A stretch of 64,000 nt of DNA from Nitrospirae bacterium MYbin3. Lineage in GTDB: Bacteria > Nitrospirota > Thermodesulfovibrionia > Thermodesulfovibrionales > Dissulfurispiraceae. The position numbers and the translations under genes were made by a program. The stretch is taken from assembly GCA_002753335.1 (NCBI GenBank), contig PEAD01000004.1, forward strand, positions 21,269-85,268. Reading direction: 5' to 3'. The notes under the pieces were generated by a model, which was not told the DNA's origin, did no database searches, and saw only the letters and a program-made list of their open reading frames with translations. Positions 18,199 through 27,035 of the stretch are shown here, piece by piece. Positions within the stretch are counted from its first letter, which is position 1. Each line of letters starts with the position of its first letter.

Positions 18199-19161
18199 GT
18201 GAAAGTAAAAGTAATTAATTCTGTTTCGAGATACACTGAGAAGGATATTTTTAAGTATTTGATCTCAATATATGGCGATCGTTTTGAGAAGTATAGAACT
18301 GAATGGCAATTATCCAGTGAAGGGAAATACCTCCCTAATTTCCCCTTATGTTTGAATTATGAATTGATAGACAATTGCAATCTAAGATGTATCCATTGTG
18401 CCAGACAAGTCCAAAAGAGCAATCGAGGTCGTTTAGGCATTGAAATATTCAAGAAAACTATTGATGAAGGCGAAAGGTTTTTCTTGCCGTCGATCAAAAT
18501 AGGTTTTGGAGAACCATTTCTAGAGAGACAAATTTTCGATATGATAGACTACGCCAGCAATCACGGTGTTATGGATATAATAGTTACAACCAATGGTACA
18601 CTTTTTGGCGAGGAGGAAATAGATAAATTATTAAACAGCAAGATAACATTTCTGAGAATTTCCATTGACGCTGCTTCAGAGGAAGGCTATGCTAAAGTCC
18701 GCGGTGGGGATTTGAGCGCTATAGAAGGAATGGTGAAAAGATTATTAACAAAAAGAGCGGAAAGAAAGCAGCAACTACCTCTTATAAGGCTAAGTTTTGT
18801 CGTAACGCAAGAAAATAAACATGAAACAGAGTTGTTTATAGATAAATGGGCAAATATAGTAGATTTTATAGATTTTCAAAATTATATCGAGCCACCAATG
18901 CCTATGCTAGAAAACCACACCGATATAGAACCTGTGTGTTCTAACTTTTTTTGTTCTTATCCTTGGCAAATGATGGCGATTATGGGAGACGGTGACATCA
19001 GAGCCTGTTGTAGCTGGTATGGTGAGAGATTGATCTTGGGGAATTTGAAATCCGGAACAATAAAAGAAGCTTGGGAGTCTAAGAGCATGAATATTTTAAG
19101 AGGACAAATACGAGCTAATACGTACACTGGTTATTGCGCAATTTGCGTGACATCTAGATAA
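18199..19161 (+). CDS. Radical SAM/SPASM enzyme with FxxYRxxW leader motif (copy 3)
   Basis: GTG start 18199 with AGGAGG at 18184-18189. The 320-residue product has FEKYRTEW ending at W36, then FPLCLN, and CNLRCIHC at C60, C64, C67, again 24 residues apart. The SPASM region has CSYPW, ACCSW and CAIC near the end, only about seven residues before the stop, so the auxiliary-cluster region is compact. Like the methyltransferase before it, the gene is AT-rich compared with the rest of the island. It is followed by a CMP-sugar synthetase. Confidence 0.87.
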   Translation: MKVKVINSVSRYTEKDIFKYLISIYGDRFEKYRTEWQLSSEGKYLPNFPLCLNYELIDNCNLRCIHCARQVQKSNRGRLGIEIFKKTIDEGERFFLPSIKIGFGEPFLERQIFDMIDYASNHGVMDIIVTTNGTLFGEEEIDKLLNSKITFLRISIDAASEEGYAKVRGGDLSAIEGMVKRLLTKRAERKQQLPLIRLSFVVTQENKHETELFIDKWANIVDFIDFQNYIEPPMPMLENHTDIEPVCSNFFCSYPWQMMAIMGDGDIRACCSWYGERLILGNLKSGTIKEAWESKSMNILRGQIRANTYTGYCAICVTSR

Positions 19162-19178
19162 GAAAAGGAGACACTATT

Positions 19179-19889
19179 ATGAAAAAGAAAGTATTATGCG
19201 TTATTCCGGCACGTGGCGGTTCCAAGGGGCTGCCAAGCAAGAATACTAGGTTGCTGAATGGCAAACCGCTTGTATCGTATGTTATAGCTACTGCGTTGCA
19301 ATCATCGTTAATCGACAAGACGATCGTTTCTACCGATAATGAGGAGATAGCTTCTGTTGCGGTTTCCTGTGGGGCAGAGGTGCCGTTCTTGCGTCCGGCG
19401 GAACTTGCACAGGACTCGTCCACGCTATTTCCCGTACTAATCCATGCTATGCAGTTTTTCGACGTTTCAGGTTGGCACGCTGACATAGTAATATCATTTC
19501 AACCCACATCGCCACTGACCCCACTAGCGGATCTAGACAACGGTATTTCTAAGATTATTGAAACCGGCTGCGATTCAGTGGCGTCGGTATGCGAGATCGA
19601 TAGGAATCATCCTTTTAGAGCGCTAAAGGTTGAAGGTGATAAAATCTATCCGCTAACGGAATACACTAATGAGAAACATGCTAATAGACAAGATAGACCT
19701 CTTTGCTACTCGCACAACGGAGCTTTTTATATAAGAACTCGGGAAGTTCTCGAAAAATGGACAGGAACCGGTTTCGCTCTTGGCGAAGACCAGCGAGCGG
19801 TCATCATGGATAGGGTTGCGGCTGTAAATATTGACGGCCTCCTTGATTTCAAACTTGCCGAAATTATACTGAAAGAGAAGCTCTGTTGA
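19179..19889 (+). CDS. CMP-nonulosonate cytidylyltransferase (NeuA family)
   Basis: A 236-residue protein with the textbook signature VIPARGGSKGLPSKNTRLL near the N-terminus, then PLVSYVIATAL, TIVSTDNEEIASVA, VISFQPTSPLTPLADLD, a CYSHNGAFYI segment and NIDGLLDFKLAE at the C-terminus. Of the four synthetase-type domains here, this one keeps the family motifs most completely, so it is the best candidate for a functional CMP-nonulosonate synthetase. A ribosome site AAAGGAG lies at about 19163-19169. The ABC transporter gene starts inside its stop codon. Confidence 0.9.
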   Translation: MKKKVLCVIPARGGSKGLPSKNTRLLNGKPLVSYVIATALQSSLIDKTIVSTDNEEIASVAVSCGAEVPFLRPAELAQDSSTLFPVLIHAMQFFDVSGWHADIVISFQPTSPLTPLADLDNGISKIIETGCDSVASVCEIDRNHPFRALKVEGDKIYPLTEYTNEKHANRQDRPLCYSHNGAFYIRTREVLEKWTGTGFALGEDQRAVIMDRVAAVNIDGLLDFKLAEIILKEKLC

Positions 19890-21685
19890 AGGAAGAGTTT
19901 AGACGGGACCTCGCATTTATCGGGGGGTATTTAACCCGCTACCGCATTTTAACTGGCGGGGTGCTTGTTGCTATCTTTCTCAGTTCATTTCTCGATGGAA
20001 TCAGCATGGGTATGCTTATTCCAATTCTGCAACTAGTGCTGTCGCCGGAAAGCTCGTCTTCAGGGGCTCTCCCATTCCTGCACATACTGAACTTTCCTGC
20101 AGGGTTTGACATAAGAATGAAGGTTTTAATCCTGTTTTCTTTTTTTTGTCTCACAGTCGTTATTAAAAATATCTTTACCTATCTTATGAACGTGGGGATC
20201 ATAACCGTGCAGAACTCTTTGACAAAAGATTTGCGCACCGAACTTTTTGACATGATTATTGAAGCCCAAATCTCGTTCCATGACACTCTCAAAAGCGGGG
20301 CCATTTTCAACTCCATTAATAACGAGACAGAACGCATCGGCAGGTATCTGTTCTACCTGTTGCAGATGGTTGTTGCCGTTGTGTCACTGCTGTCCTATAT
20401 GGCTGTTCTCCTGTATGTCTCATGGGAGTTCACTCTTTTGTATTTTATGATTATAGGGGCTGTGGTGCTGCCTATGCGTTTTGTGATCAGGACGGTTCAG
20501 TCTTACGGTGACAAACAATCGCTTTACAATGCCGACTTTAATTTTCACCTTATGGAAATGCTTACCGGCGCTAGGGTGATCCATCTCTTCGGTCGAGTGG
20601 AGCATGCTAAAGCTCAATTTTCAAGGCTTGCCGAGCGTTATAGACAATCCCTTGTTTCGGTCGCCAAGTACATTTTCGCAGCCACACCCTTTTCTGAGAT
20701 AGTTATGGTAATAGCAATATCGGCCATGTTTGTCGGCAGCTTTTATTTGCTGTCCGAACGTGTTACCGCATTGATCCCGCAGATTATAGCGTACACATTT
20801 ATAGCATTTAGAGCATTACGCTATATAGGGAATATTAGCTCTTTTAGAACAAGCATGTCCGGAGAAACTCCAGCGCTTCGTTATTACCAAAGGCTTATGG
20901 AGGATAGTGCAGAATCCCGACAGAAGAGCGGCAGCACACGCCTTTCGTCGTTTGACCGCATCGAATTCAAGAATGTTTCATTCACATACGGCGATGAAAA
21001 ACAGGTCCTTCGCAACTTCAATCTTACAATACGACGGGGAGAGGTTACCGCAATAGTCGGGGCATCAGGCTCAGGGAAATCAACCATAGTTGGTCTCATA
21101 TCTAGGTTGTATGATCCTCAGGCGGGACAAGTTCTTGTTGACGGCATTGACCTGCGGGAGCTTGATGTGACCGTTTGGCGAAAAAAAATTGGTGTTGTAA
21201 GCCAAGATGTTTTTCTTTTCAATGACACCGTATTTAATAATATAAGCTTTGGCATACCTGATGCTCCAAGAGAGAAAGTGATAACTGCGGCAGTGGTAGC
21301 CAATGCTCATGAATTTATAGAAACTCTTGAACAGGGGTATGATACATTACTCGGAGAGCGGGGATTACGCCTTTCCGGAGGGCAGAAGCAGAGGATATCG
21401 ATCGCCCGCGCAGTGCTTCCAGATCCTGAAATCCTTATTTTTGATGAAGCCACCAGCGCTTTAGACACCCAATCAGAAAAAATTATTCAAGAGTCTATAG
21501 ACAGGCTTTCGGTGAACAGAACGGTTATAATAATAGCGCACAGACTTTCTACCGTGCGACATGCCGATAACATCGTTGTAATTGATGAGGGTGAAATTGT
21601 GGAACAGGGCCGGCACGAAGTTCTGATGGGAGACTCTGTACTGTACAGGAAATATTACGAGCTCCAACAGGGCCACGTTATATGA
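19886..21685 (+). CDS. ABC exporter, fused membrane and ATPase domains (MsbA/PglK-like)
   Basis: A TTG-started, 599-residue half-transporter. The first ~320 residues hold the six-helix exporter membrane domain, and the last ~250 the ATPase: Walker A GASGSGKST, Q-loop VSQDVF, signature LSGGQ, Walker B ILIFDEATSALD and the switch histidine in IIAHRLSTV. Exporters of this type flip lipid A or lipid-linked oligosaccharides (PglK). Inside a glycan island, flipping of an undecaprenyl-linked glycan is the best guess. Its start overlaps the CMP-sugar synthetase stop by 4 bases. Confidence 0.88.
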   Translation: MKEEFRRDLAFIGGYLTRYRILTGGVLVAIFLSSFLDGISMGMLIPILQLVLSPESSSSGALPFLHILNFPAGFDIRMKVLILFSFFCLTVVIKNIFTYLMNVGIITVQNSLTKDLRTELFDMIIEAQISFHDTLKSGAIFNSINNETERIGRYLFYLLQMVVAVVSLLSYMAVLLYVSWEFTLLYFMIIGAVVLPMRFVIRTVQSYGDKQSLYNADFNFHLMEMLTGARVIHLFGRVEHAKAQFSRLAERYRQSLVSVAKYIFAATPFSEIVMVIAISAMFVGSFYLLSERVTALIPQIIAYTFIAFRALRYIGNISSFRTSMSGETPALRYYQRLMEDSAESRQKSGSTRLSSFDRIEFKNVSFTYGDEKQVLRNFNLTIRRGEVTAIVGASGSGKSTIVGLISRLYDPQAGQVLVDGIDLRELDVTVWRKKIGVVSQDVFLFNDTVFNNISFGIPDAPREKVITAAVVANAHEFIETLEQGYDTLLGERGLRLSGGQKQRISIARAVLPDPEILIFDEATSALDTQSEKIIQESIDRLSVNRTVIIIAHRLSTVRHADNIVVIDEGEIVEQGRHEVLMGDSVLYRKYYELQQGHVI

Positions 21686-21724
21686 TAATCCTCATTAGAG
21701 AGAGATTTTATATAGGAGAGGTTT

Positions 21725-22729
21725 ATGCCGGGTAAGCAGGCCGTAATAGAGGTAAACGCCAACTTCCACCATCTTGCAGGAGAAAACCTGTTTGAACGAC
21801 GGGATAATCCCCGTTTTGCTGAATATCGTGGTAAGTGGGCCGAGTGGCCGCGCAGTTTTTTTGTAGGCGAGTTCCCATTGTTTATAGATGTTGAGGTGAC
21901 TAGCGCCTGTAATCTAAAGTGTCCGTTTTGTGCCACAACTTTCAGGGGGCAAAAGGTCAAAAAAGGTTTCATAACATTCGACCTTGTTAAAAAAATCATT
22001 GACGAGGGCTCAGATAAAGGGCTCTATGGCGTAAAGTTTAATATCAGGGGTGAACCGCTTCTTCATTCCGAAATAAGCCGCTTTGTTAAATATGGAAAAG
22101 ACAAAGGTTTGATTGATATTTATTTCAATACCAATGCGATGCTGCTTACCGAAGATGTTGCGAAAAGGCTTATAGATGCCGGGTTAGACCGGCTTTCTAT
22201 CTCGTTTGAAGGATACACTAAAGAGGTCTATGAGAGGAATCGTATTGGAGCGGTGTATGAAACGGTACTCTCAAATATCGAAAATATGCAGTCCCTGAAG
22301 CAGAAACTCGGCGTAAAAAATCCGAAGGTGCGTATCCAGACGGTCATGCTTCCCGAAATAAAAAACCACTTTGAGGAGTATAAAGATTTCTGGCAGGCGC
22401 GGGCGGATGAGCTTGGTTTTCTAGACTACAAGGAAATGAAAGACAAAAAGAAGGGTCGGGCATATCCGTGGGCCTGTCCACAGATATGGCAGAGGATGGC
22501 TGTATGGTGGGACGGAACAATTTTGCCTTGCAATCATGACGACGATGGCCTGCTTACGATAGGCAATCTGAATGAGATTTCGATAAAGGCAGCATGGGAT
22601 TCAGAACTGTTGCGAAAAACCAGGTCTGCGCACAAGGAGGGTCGGGCCCATGAGATTAATGCTTGCGACGGATGTTATCTACGGGATAGCGAGATAGTTA
22701 AGCTGACAGAAAGAGAGAAGATTAAATGA
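21725..22729 (+). CDS. Radical SAM/SPASM enzyme with FxxYRxxW leader motif (copy 4)
   Basis: ATG 21725 with a good AGGAGAGG site at about 21714-21721. The 334-residue product shows FAEYRGKW ending at W38, FPLFID, and CNLKCPFC at C62, C66, C69, the same 24-residue spacing as the other three copies. GVKFNIRGEPLLH is the GGE-like strand, and the SPASM region has CPQIW, CNHDDDG and CDGCYLR. It overlaps the next cytidylyltransferase gene by 4 bases (ATGA), so the pair is coupled in the same manner as copy 2 with the NeuB fusion. Confidence 0.88.
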   Translation: MPGKQAVIEVNANFHHLAGENLFERRDNPRFAEYRGKWAEWPRSFFVGEFPLFIDVEVTSACNLKCPFCATTFRGQKVKKGFITFDLVKKIIDEGSDKGLYGVKFNIRGEPLLHSEISRFVKYGKDKGLIDIYFNTNAMLLTEDVAKRLIDAGLDRLSISFEGYTKEVYERNRIGAVYETVLSNIENMQSLKQKLGVKNPKVRIQTVMLPEIKNHFEEYKDFWQARADELGFLDYKEMKDKKKGRAYPWACPQIWQRMAVWWDGTILPCNHDDDGLLTIGNLNEISIKAAWDSELLRKTRSAHKEGRAHEINACDGCYLRDSEIVKLTEREKIK

Positions 22730-23460
22730 TAGTATCACTTATTATGGGGAGGAAAAACAGTAAGGGTTTTCCCGGTAAAAACCTGCACCCGGTTCTTGGC
22801 CGCCCGCTTTCCTATTACCCTATGCGAGCGGCGTTAAGCTGTCCGGAAATCAATGCGACCTATCTTTCTACGGATGATGAGCGTATTATGGATTTGGCTA
22901 CAGCTAACGGTGTGGATGTAATCGCCCGTCCGCCCGAGTTATGCACAGATCAGGCCCTAGGTGAAGACGTATATGTTCATGCTTATACCGTCGCAAAAGA
23001 GCGTAATTGCGACAAGCAAATCGAAATGGTTGTCCTGCTTATGTGTAATGCTCCGACTATAACCGCTGCTACTATAACTGAAGGGATAAGGGTTTTACGC
23101 GAACATCCTGAATACGACTCCGCAGTTACGGTATCGCGGTACAATATGTGGAGCCCGCTTAGGGCCAGAAGGGAAGGACCTGACGGGCTTCTTGGGCCTT
23201 TTATCCCTTTTGAGACCTTCGGCGATCCGAAGACATTGAATTGCGACAGGGACTCGCAGGGAGACGTTTGGTTTGCCGATATGGGGGTTTCTATAGTACG
23301 TCCCCGATGTCTTGAGAACCTCTCATCAGGTCTGCTTCCGCAGAAGTGGATGGGACAGAAGATATATCCGCTGAAGCAGTGGGGCGGGCTCGATGTGGAC
23401 TACGAGTGGCAATTGCCGCAGGTGGAGTTCTGGCTGAGACACAATGGATATAATGACTAA
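22726..23460 (+). CDS. Diverged CMP-sugar cytidylyltransferase (NeuA-like)
   Basis: A 244-residue nucleotidyltransferase whose P-loop-like N-terminal signature is altered to GRKNSKGFPGKNL in place of ARGGSKGIPxKN. The rest follows the family: RPLSYYPMRAAL, TYLSTDDERIMDLA, VVLLMCNAPTITAATITEG and GLDVDYEWQLPQVEF, giving the C-terminal acidic metal site. The substitution suggests a different sugar acid or a different acyl group. It lies between radical SAM copy 4 and a HisC-like aminotransferase, all spaced by fewer than 20 bases. Confidence 0.82.
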   Translation: MIVSLIMGRKNSKGFPGKNLHPVLGRPLSYYPMRAALSCPEINATYLSTDDERIMDLATANGVDVIARPPELCTDQALGEDVYVHAYTVAKERNCDKQIEMVVLLMCNAPTITAATITEGIRVLREHPEYDSAVTVSRYNMWSPLRARREGPDGLLGPFIPFETFGDPKTLNCDRDSQGDVWFADMGVSIVRPRCLENLSSGLLPQKWMGQKIYPLKQWGGLDVDYEWQLPQVEFWLRHNGYND

Positions 23461-23475
23461 CGGAGCGAAGATTAA

Positions 23476-24537
23476 ATGAAATACAAAAAATGGGTAGAGT
23501 CTGTTGAGCGGGTAAGAGGCGACAGAGATTCACGTTTTGACAAGTTGCGGCTCGATAAGAACGAACGGCTATCTAATTTCGATGGCTCCTTTTGGAAGGA
23601 CGTTATCTCAAAGATAACCCAAGAGCATATACTTGCCTACCCTGAAGTGGAGCCTCTGTATGAGCGTCTTGCGCGTTTTTTGGGAAGAACACAGGACAAT
23701 ATAGTTATAACCGCAGGGTCCGACTTTGCCATTAAAATAGCTTTTGAACTATTTGTTAATCCCGGCGACAAGGTTGTTTATCTAGACCCAACCTTTGCAA
23801 TGGTGGATGTATACTGTGGCCTTTATCGCGCTGAACGGGCCAAAATAGGGTATAACACAAATCTTGAAGCGGATATCTCTGGCCTTAGCACCGCAATAGA
23901 CGAATCCGTTTCTCTAATTGTTATCGCCAATCCGAATAGCCCAACCGGAACTTATATACCTAATGATACTTTGTCTAGTATTGTTCTAAAAGCCGGATCT
24001 TATGGTATTCCTGTCTTAGTGGATGAGGCATACTACGGTTTCTGCCCATATACGGCATTAGACATACTCGATGAACATCCCAATCTGATGGTTACCCGCA
24101 CATTTTCGAAAACAGCCGGACTGGCAGGTCTTCGTATCGGATATATTGTTGCGCAGCCAAACCTAGCCGCGCTTTTGTACAAGTTCAGGCCCATGTATGA
24201 GGTCAACTCGATAGCTGTTCTGTTTATGGCCGAACTAATGGATCATTGGCATATTGTCGAAGAATATATCCGTGCCACAGCCGAGGGGAAACAGTATCTG
24301 CTATCAGGCCTCGAGGCGCTTTCTATAAAGACGATAGACACTCTTACGAATTTCATTCATGCGGACTTCGGGACCCGACGAACCGGAGTTCTGGATGCCT
24401 TTCGGAAAGATGGCATTCTTGTTCGCGGGAGCCTTCCGGTGAAAGGTTTTGAAGGGTACTCGCGTATTTCGGTGGGGACGGTTGCTGAGATGGAAATCCT
24501 ATTAGCAAGCATTCGCAGAAACTACGGCGTACGATGA
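23476..24537 (+). CDS. Class I/II PLP aminotransferase, histidinol-phosphate type
   Basis: A 353-residue fold-type I aminotransferase with ANPNSPTGT at 151-159, DEAYYGF at 183-189 and the predicted PLP lysine K212 in TRTFSKTAGLAGLRIGY. Close to HisC and to the threonine-phosphate decarboxylase CobD in layout. Nothing around it belongs to histidine or cobalamin synthesis, so it probably acts on a small phosphorylated or keto precursor of the glycan. Hence no hisC symbol is given. Start supported by GGAGCGAAG at 23461-23469. Confidence 0.85.
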   Translation: MKYKKWVESVERVRGDRDSRFDKLRLDKNERLSNFDGSFWKDVISKITQEHILAYPEVEPLYERLARFLGRTQDNIVITAGSDFAIKIAFELFVNPGDKVVYLDPTFAMVDVYCGLYRAERAKIGYNTNLEADISGLSTAIDESVSLIVIANPNSPTGTYIPNDTLSSIVLKAGSYGIPVLVDEAYYGFCPYTALDILDEHPNLMVTRTFSKTAGLAGLRIGYIVAQPNLAALLYKFRPMYEVNSIAVLFMAELMDHWHIVEEYIRATAEGKQYLLSGLEALSIKTIDTLTNFIHADFGTRRTGVLDAFRKDGILVRGSLPVKGFEGYSRISVGTVAEMEILLASIRRNYGVR

Positions 24538-24554
24538 ATGGAGGCGGAATATAC

Positions 24555-25412
24555 ATGCAGCCACAGCGCTCTAATGCCGGCCGATATGCCCGTAAGGTTG
24601 CCAAGAAGATAAGCTCCATCTCTATCAGTATGGCGATAAAGCAGCAGGGGCTTTCGGACACGGTCGCTCGACTCAGAGAAATAGTACCGGACATATCTCA
24701 TCAGGAATCGTCAGAACAGGCGTCGTTTAATGATTATTTAGAATTGAAGCGACGATCGTTGCAGTCGTTTCAGTGCACTCTCATGCTAAAAGCTATAAAA
24801 GATATTAACAAGCATTCTCTTATGGTTGTTGATATCGGAGACTCTGCCGGAACGCATATGCTCTACTTAAAGGCATTGACCACAGGCATTTTTGATGTTG
24901 ATACGGTCAGTGTTAACCTCGACCCACGAGCTATAGAAAAAATCCGTGCGCGGGGAATGACCGCGATGTTGTGCAGGGCGGAAGACTTCTCTATGGACAA
25001 CAGGGGGGTTGACCTCTTTACCTCTTTCCAGATGGTTGAGCACCTGCACAATCCGGCCCTTTTTTTCAGGAGGCTCGCTATAAAGTCGTCCGGTAACCGC
25101 ATGGTGGTTACCGTGCCGTATCTGAAGAAGAGCCGTGTCGGATTGCATCATGTCAGGCTATGTACACAAGGGAAAGTATACGCCGAAGATGAACATATTT
25201 TCGAGCTATGTCCTGAAGACTGGTCGCTTCTGATGCTGCACGCAGGATGGAGGGTTGTGTACGACGACATCTATTTCCAGTATCCGCGTTTACCGTTTTT
25301 TAACCCTTTCTTGTCTTGGTATTGGCGCAAGACCGATTATGAGGGCTTCTGGGGGTGTATTATCGAGAAAGATACCTCTTTGTCGGATCGTTATCAGGAT
25401 TGGGAGGATTAG
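24555..25412 (+). CDS. Class I SAM-dependent methyltransferase
   Basis: ATG 24555 is preferred because GGAGGCGG lies seven bases upstream; an in-frame ATG at 24534 overlaps the previous stop and would add seven residues. The protein of about 285 residues has LMVVDIGDSAGTHMLYL as the SAM-binding motif and FTSFQMVEHLHNPALFF as the post-II motif. GDSAG replaces the usual GxGxG, a mild divergence. Likely target is a sugar or glycan intermediate. The next gene begins 27 bases downstream. Confidence 0.75.
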   Translation: MQPQRSNAGRYARKVAKKISSISISMAIKQQGLSDTVARLREIVPDISHQESSEQASFNDYLELKRRSLQSFQCTLMLKAIKDINKHSLMVVDIGDSAGTHMLYLKALTTGIFDVDTVSVNLDPRAIEKIRARGMTAMLCRAEDFSMDNRGVDLFTSFQMVEHLHNPALFFRRLAIKSSGNRMVVTVPYLKKSRVGLHHVRLCTQGKVYAEDEHIFELCPEDWSLLMLHAGWRVVYDDIYFQYPRLPFFNPFLSWYWRKTDYEGFWGCIIEKDTSLSDRYQDWED

Positions 25413-25439
25413 AACTTATTATGTTATCGGAGGTCTTAC

Positions 25440-26969
25440 TTGAACACTTGGGCTGATAAAGTGACAGATGACATCAACAAGGCATTCAGGGTTTTGCTGG
25501 TGTATGCAAATTCCCCTATGGACAACCTTATGCCGGTTAGCATCTCTTCAATCTCAGGAGCATTGCGCAGACGGGGTTTCGACATAAAGCTTTTCGATAC
25601 CACCTTCTATCCCGGCATTACCACAGGAGGTGGCGAACGCTCTGGGTCTCTTCAGGTGGCGGAGTTTAGTTATGACGAGGTTGGAATAAGTTTTATAGAG
25701 ACTGACGTATTCGACGATTTCCGGCGTCTGGCTTTGGAATACCAACCGAATATTATCGGTCTCTCTGTTGTGGAGCCTACGTATGAACTCGGCATAAATC
25801 TTCTTCGATCGGTCAGAGACTTGTCTATACCGACCGTTGTGGGCGGCGTATTTGCCATATTTTCTCCTGAGTATGTTATTGCCAATGATGCTGTTGATAT
25901 GGTCTGTATCGGTGAGGGAGAACGCGCTATTGTAGAACTTTGCGAAAAAATGGCTAGAGGTGAGGATTCTTCTGCTATTGACAATTTGTGGGTTAAGCAG
26001 GGCGGCGAGGTCATTCGAAACAAAAAGGCTGTGATGAAGCTCGATGAACTTCCTAAACTCGATTTCTCGATATATCATCCCAAACGTGTTTACCGCCCCA
26101 TGTCGGGGCGTTTGTACCGTATGGCTCCTGTTGAGTTTTCGAGAGGCTGCGTCTACGAATGCACCTACTGTTCTGCTCCGGCCTTCGCAGAAAAATTCAA
26201 GGAAGAAGGCCGATGGCTGCGTCACAAGCCGGTAAGCACAATTATCGACGAGATAAAATCATATGTTGACGAGTACAATATCGAATATCTTTATTTCGTA
26301 TCCGAGACCTTTCTTGCCATGCCTGAGGAAAAGTTCCGTGAATTTTGTCTGCGCTATCCCAAGATCGGCATTCCGTTCTGGTTCAATACCAGACCTGAAA
26401 CCATAACAGCAGAAAAAATACGCATGCTTGAGGATATTAATTGTCATCGAATGAGTATCGGAGTTGAGTGCGGTAACGAGGAGTATCGTAGGACGATGCT
26501 GAGACGTCGTACTAGCAATATTCAGATAGCAGAAAAATGTGCGATTGTCTCGAAATCGTCCATACAACTCTCTGTTAATAATATAATAGGTTTTCCAGAC
26601 GAGACGCGGGAAATGATATTCGACACAATGCGTCTGAATAGGGAGATTGACGCGGACAGCTACACTTGTAGTATTTTCCAGCCTTACCGTGGCACTTGGC
26701 TTCATTCTTATTGTGTGGAAAAGGGGTACTACGATCCAGATGCGCTTGCTATAGACCTGACAGTGTCGTCCGTGCTCAAGCAGCCTCATATTACCGACAA
26801 TGAAATCAGAGGACTCGCACGGGTATTTCCATTGTATGTGAAATTTCCCGAAACTGACTTTCACTTAATCAGAAAAGCGGAGAAGTTTGATGCTGAGGGA
26901 GAAGAAGCCTTTCAACTTCTTTCGGCCCGATATCGTAATACCTATGAAAAGCGTGGGAAAGTGTTTTAG
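25440..26969 (+). CDS. Radical SAM protein with B12-binding-type domain (tandem copy A)
   Basis: TTG start 25440 with CGGAGG seven bases before it. The 509-residue protein has a B12-binding-type N-terminal half (residues 15-185, including VDMVCIGEGE at 152-161) and a radical SAM core with C237, C241, C244 (RGCVYECTYC). NNIIGFPDETRE is the later conserved strand. It is strongly related to the next gene through FSYDE, the GEGE segment and the FPDETRE strand, so the two arose by duplication. Family members methylate or rearrange unreactive carbons; the substrate here is unknown. Confidence 0.87.
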   Translation: MNTWADKVTDDINKAFRVLLVYANSPMDNLMPVSISSISGALRRRGFDIKLFDTTFYPGITTGGGERSGSLQVAEFSYDEVGISFIETDVFDDFRRLALEYQPNIIGLSVVEPTYELGINLLRSVRDLSIPTVVGGVFAIFSPEYVIANDAVDMVCIGEGERAIVELCEKMARGEDSSAIDNLWVKQGGEVIRNKKAVMKLDELPKLDFSIYHPKRVYRPMSGRLYRMAPVEFSRGCVYECTYCSAPAFAEKFKEEGRWLRHKPVSTIIDEIKSYVDEYNIEYLYFVSETFLAMPEEKFREFCLRYPKIGIPFWFNTRPETITAEKIRMLEDINCHRMSIGVECGNEEYRRTMLRRRTSNIQIAEKCAIVSKSSIQLSVNNIIGFPDETREMIFDTMRLNREIDADSYTCSIFQPYRGTWLHSYCVEKGYYDPDALAIDLTVSSVLKQPHITDNEIRGLARVFPLYVKFPETDFHLIRKAEKFDAEGEEAFQLLSARYRNTYEKRGKVF

Positions 26970-27035
26970 AGGTGGAGAGGGCCTCGCTGCCTCTGCCTGT
27001 AATAATAAACATTAAATTAATTAAGGGAGTTTTTC

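Noticed and set aside
23476..24537. Naming this aminotransferase hisC
   Set aside because: Motifs fit the family, but there are no histidine genes around and the context is glycan synthesis.
25554..26225. A 223-residue - strand frame opposite the B12-type radical SAM gene
   Set aside because: Shadow of a conserved gene; no start signal or domain.
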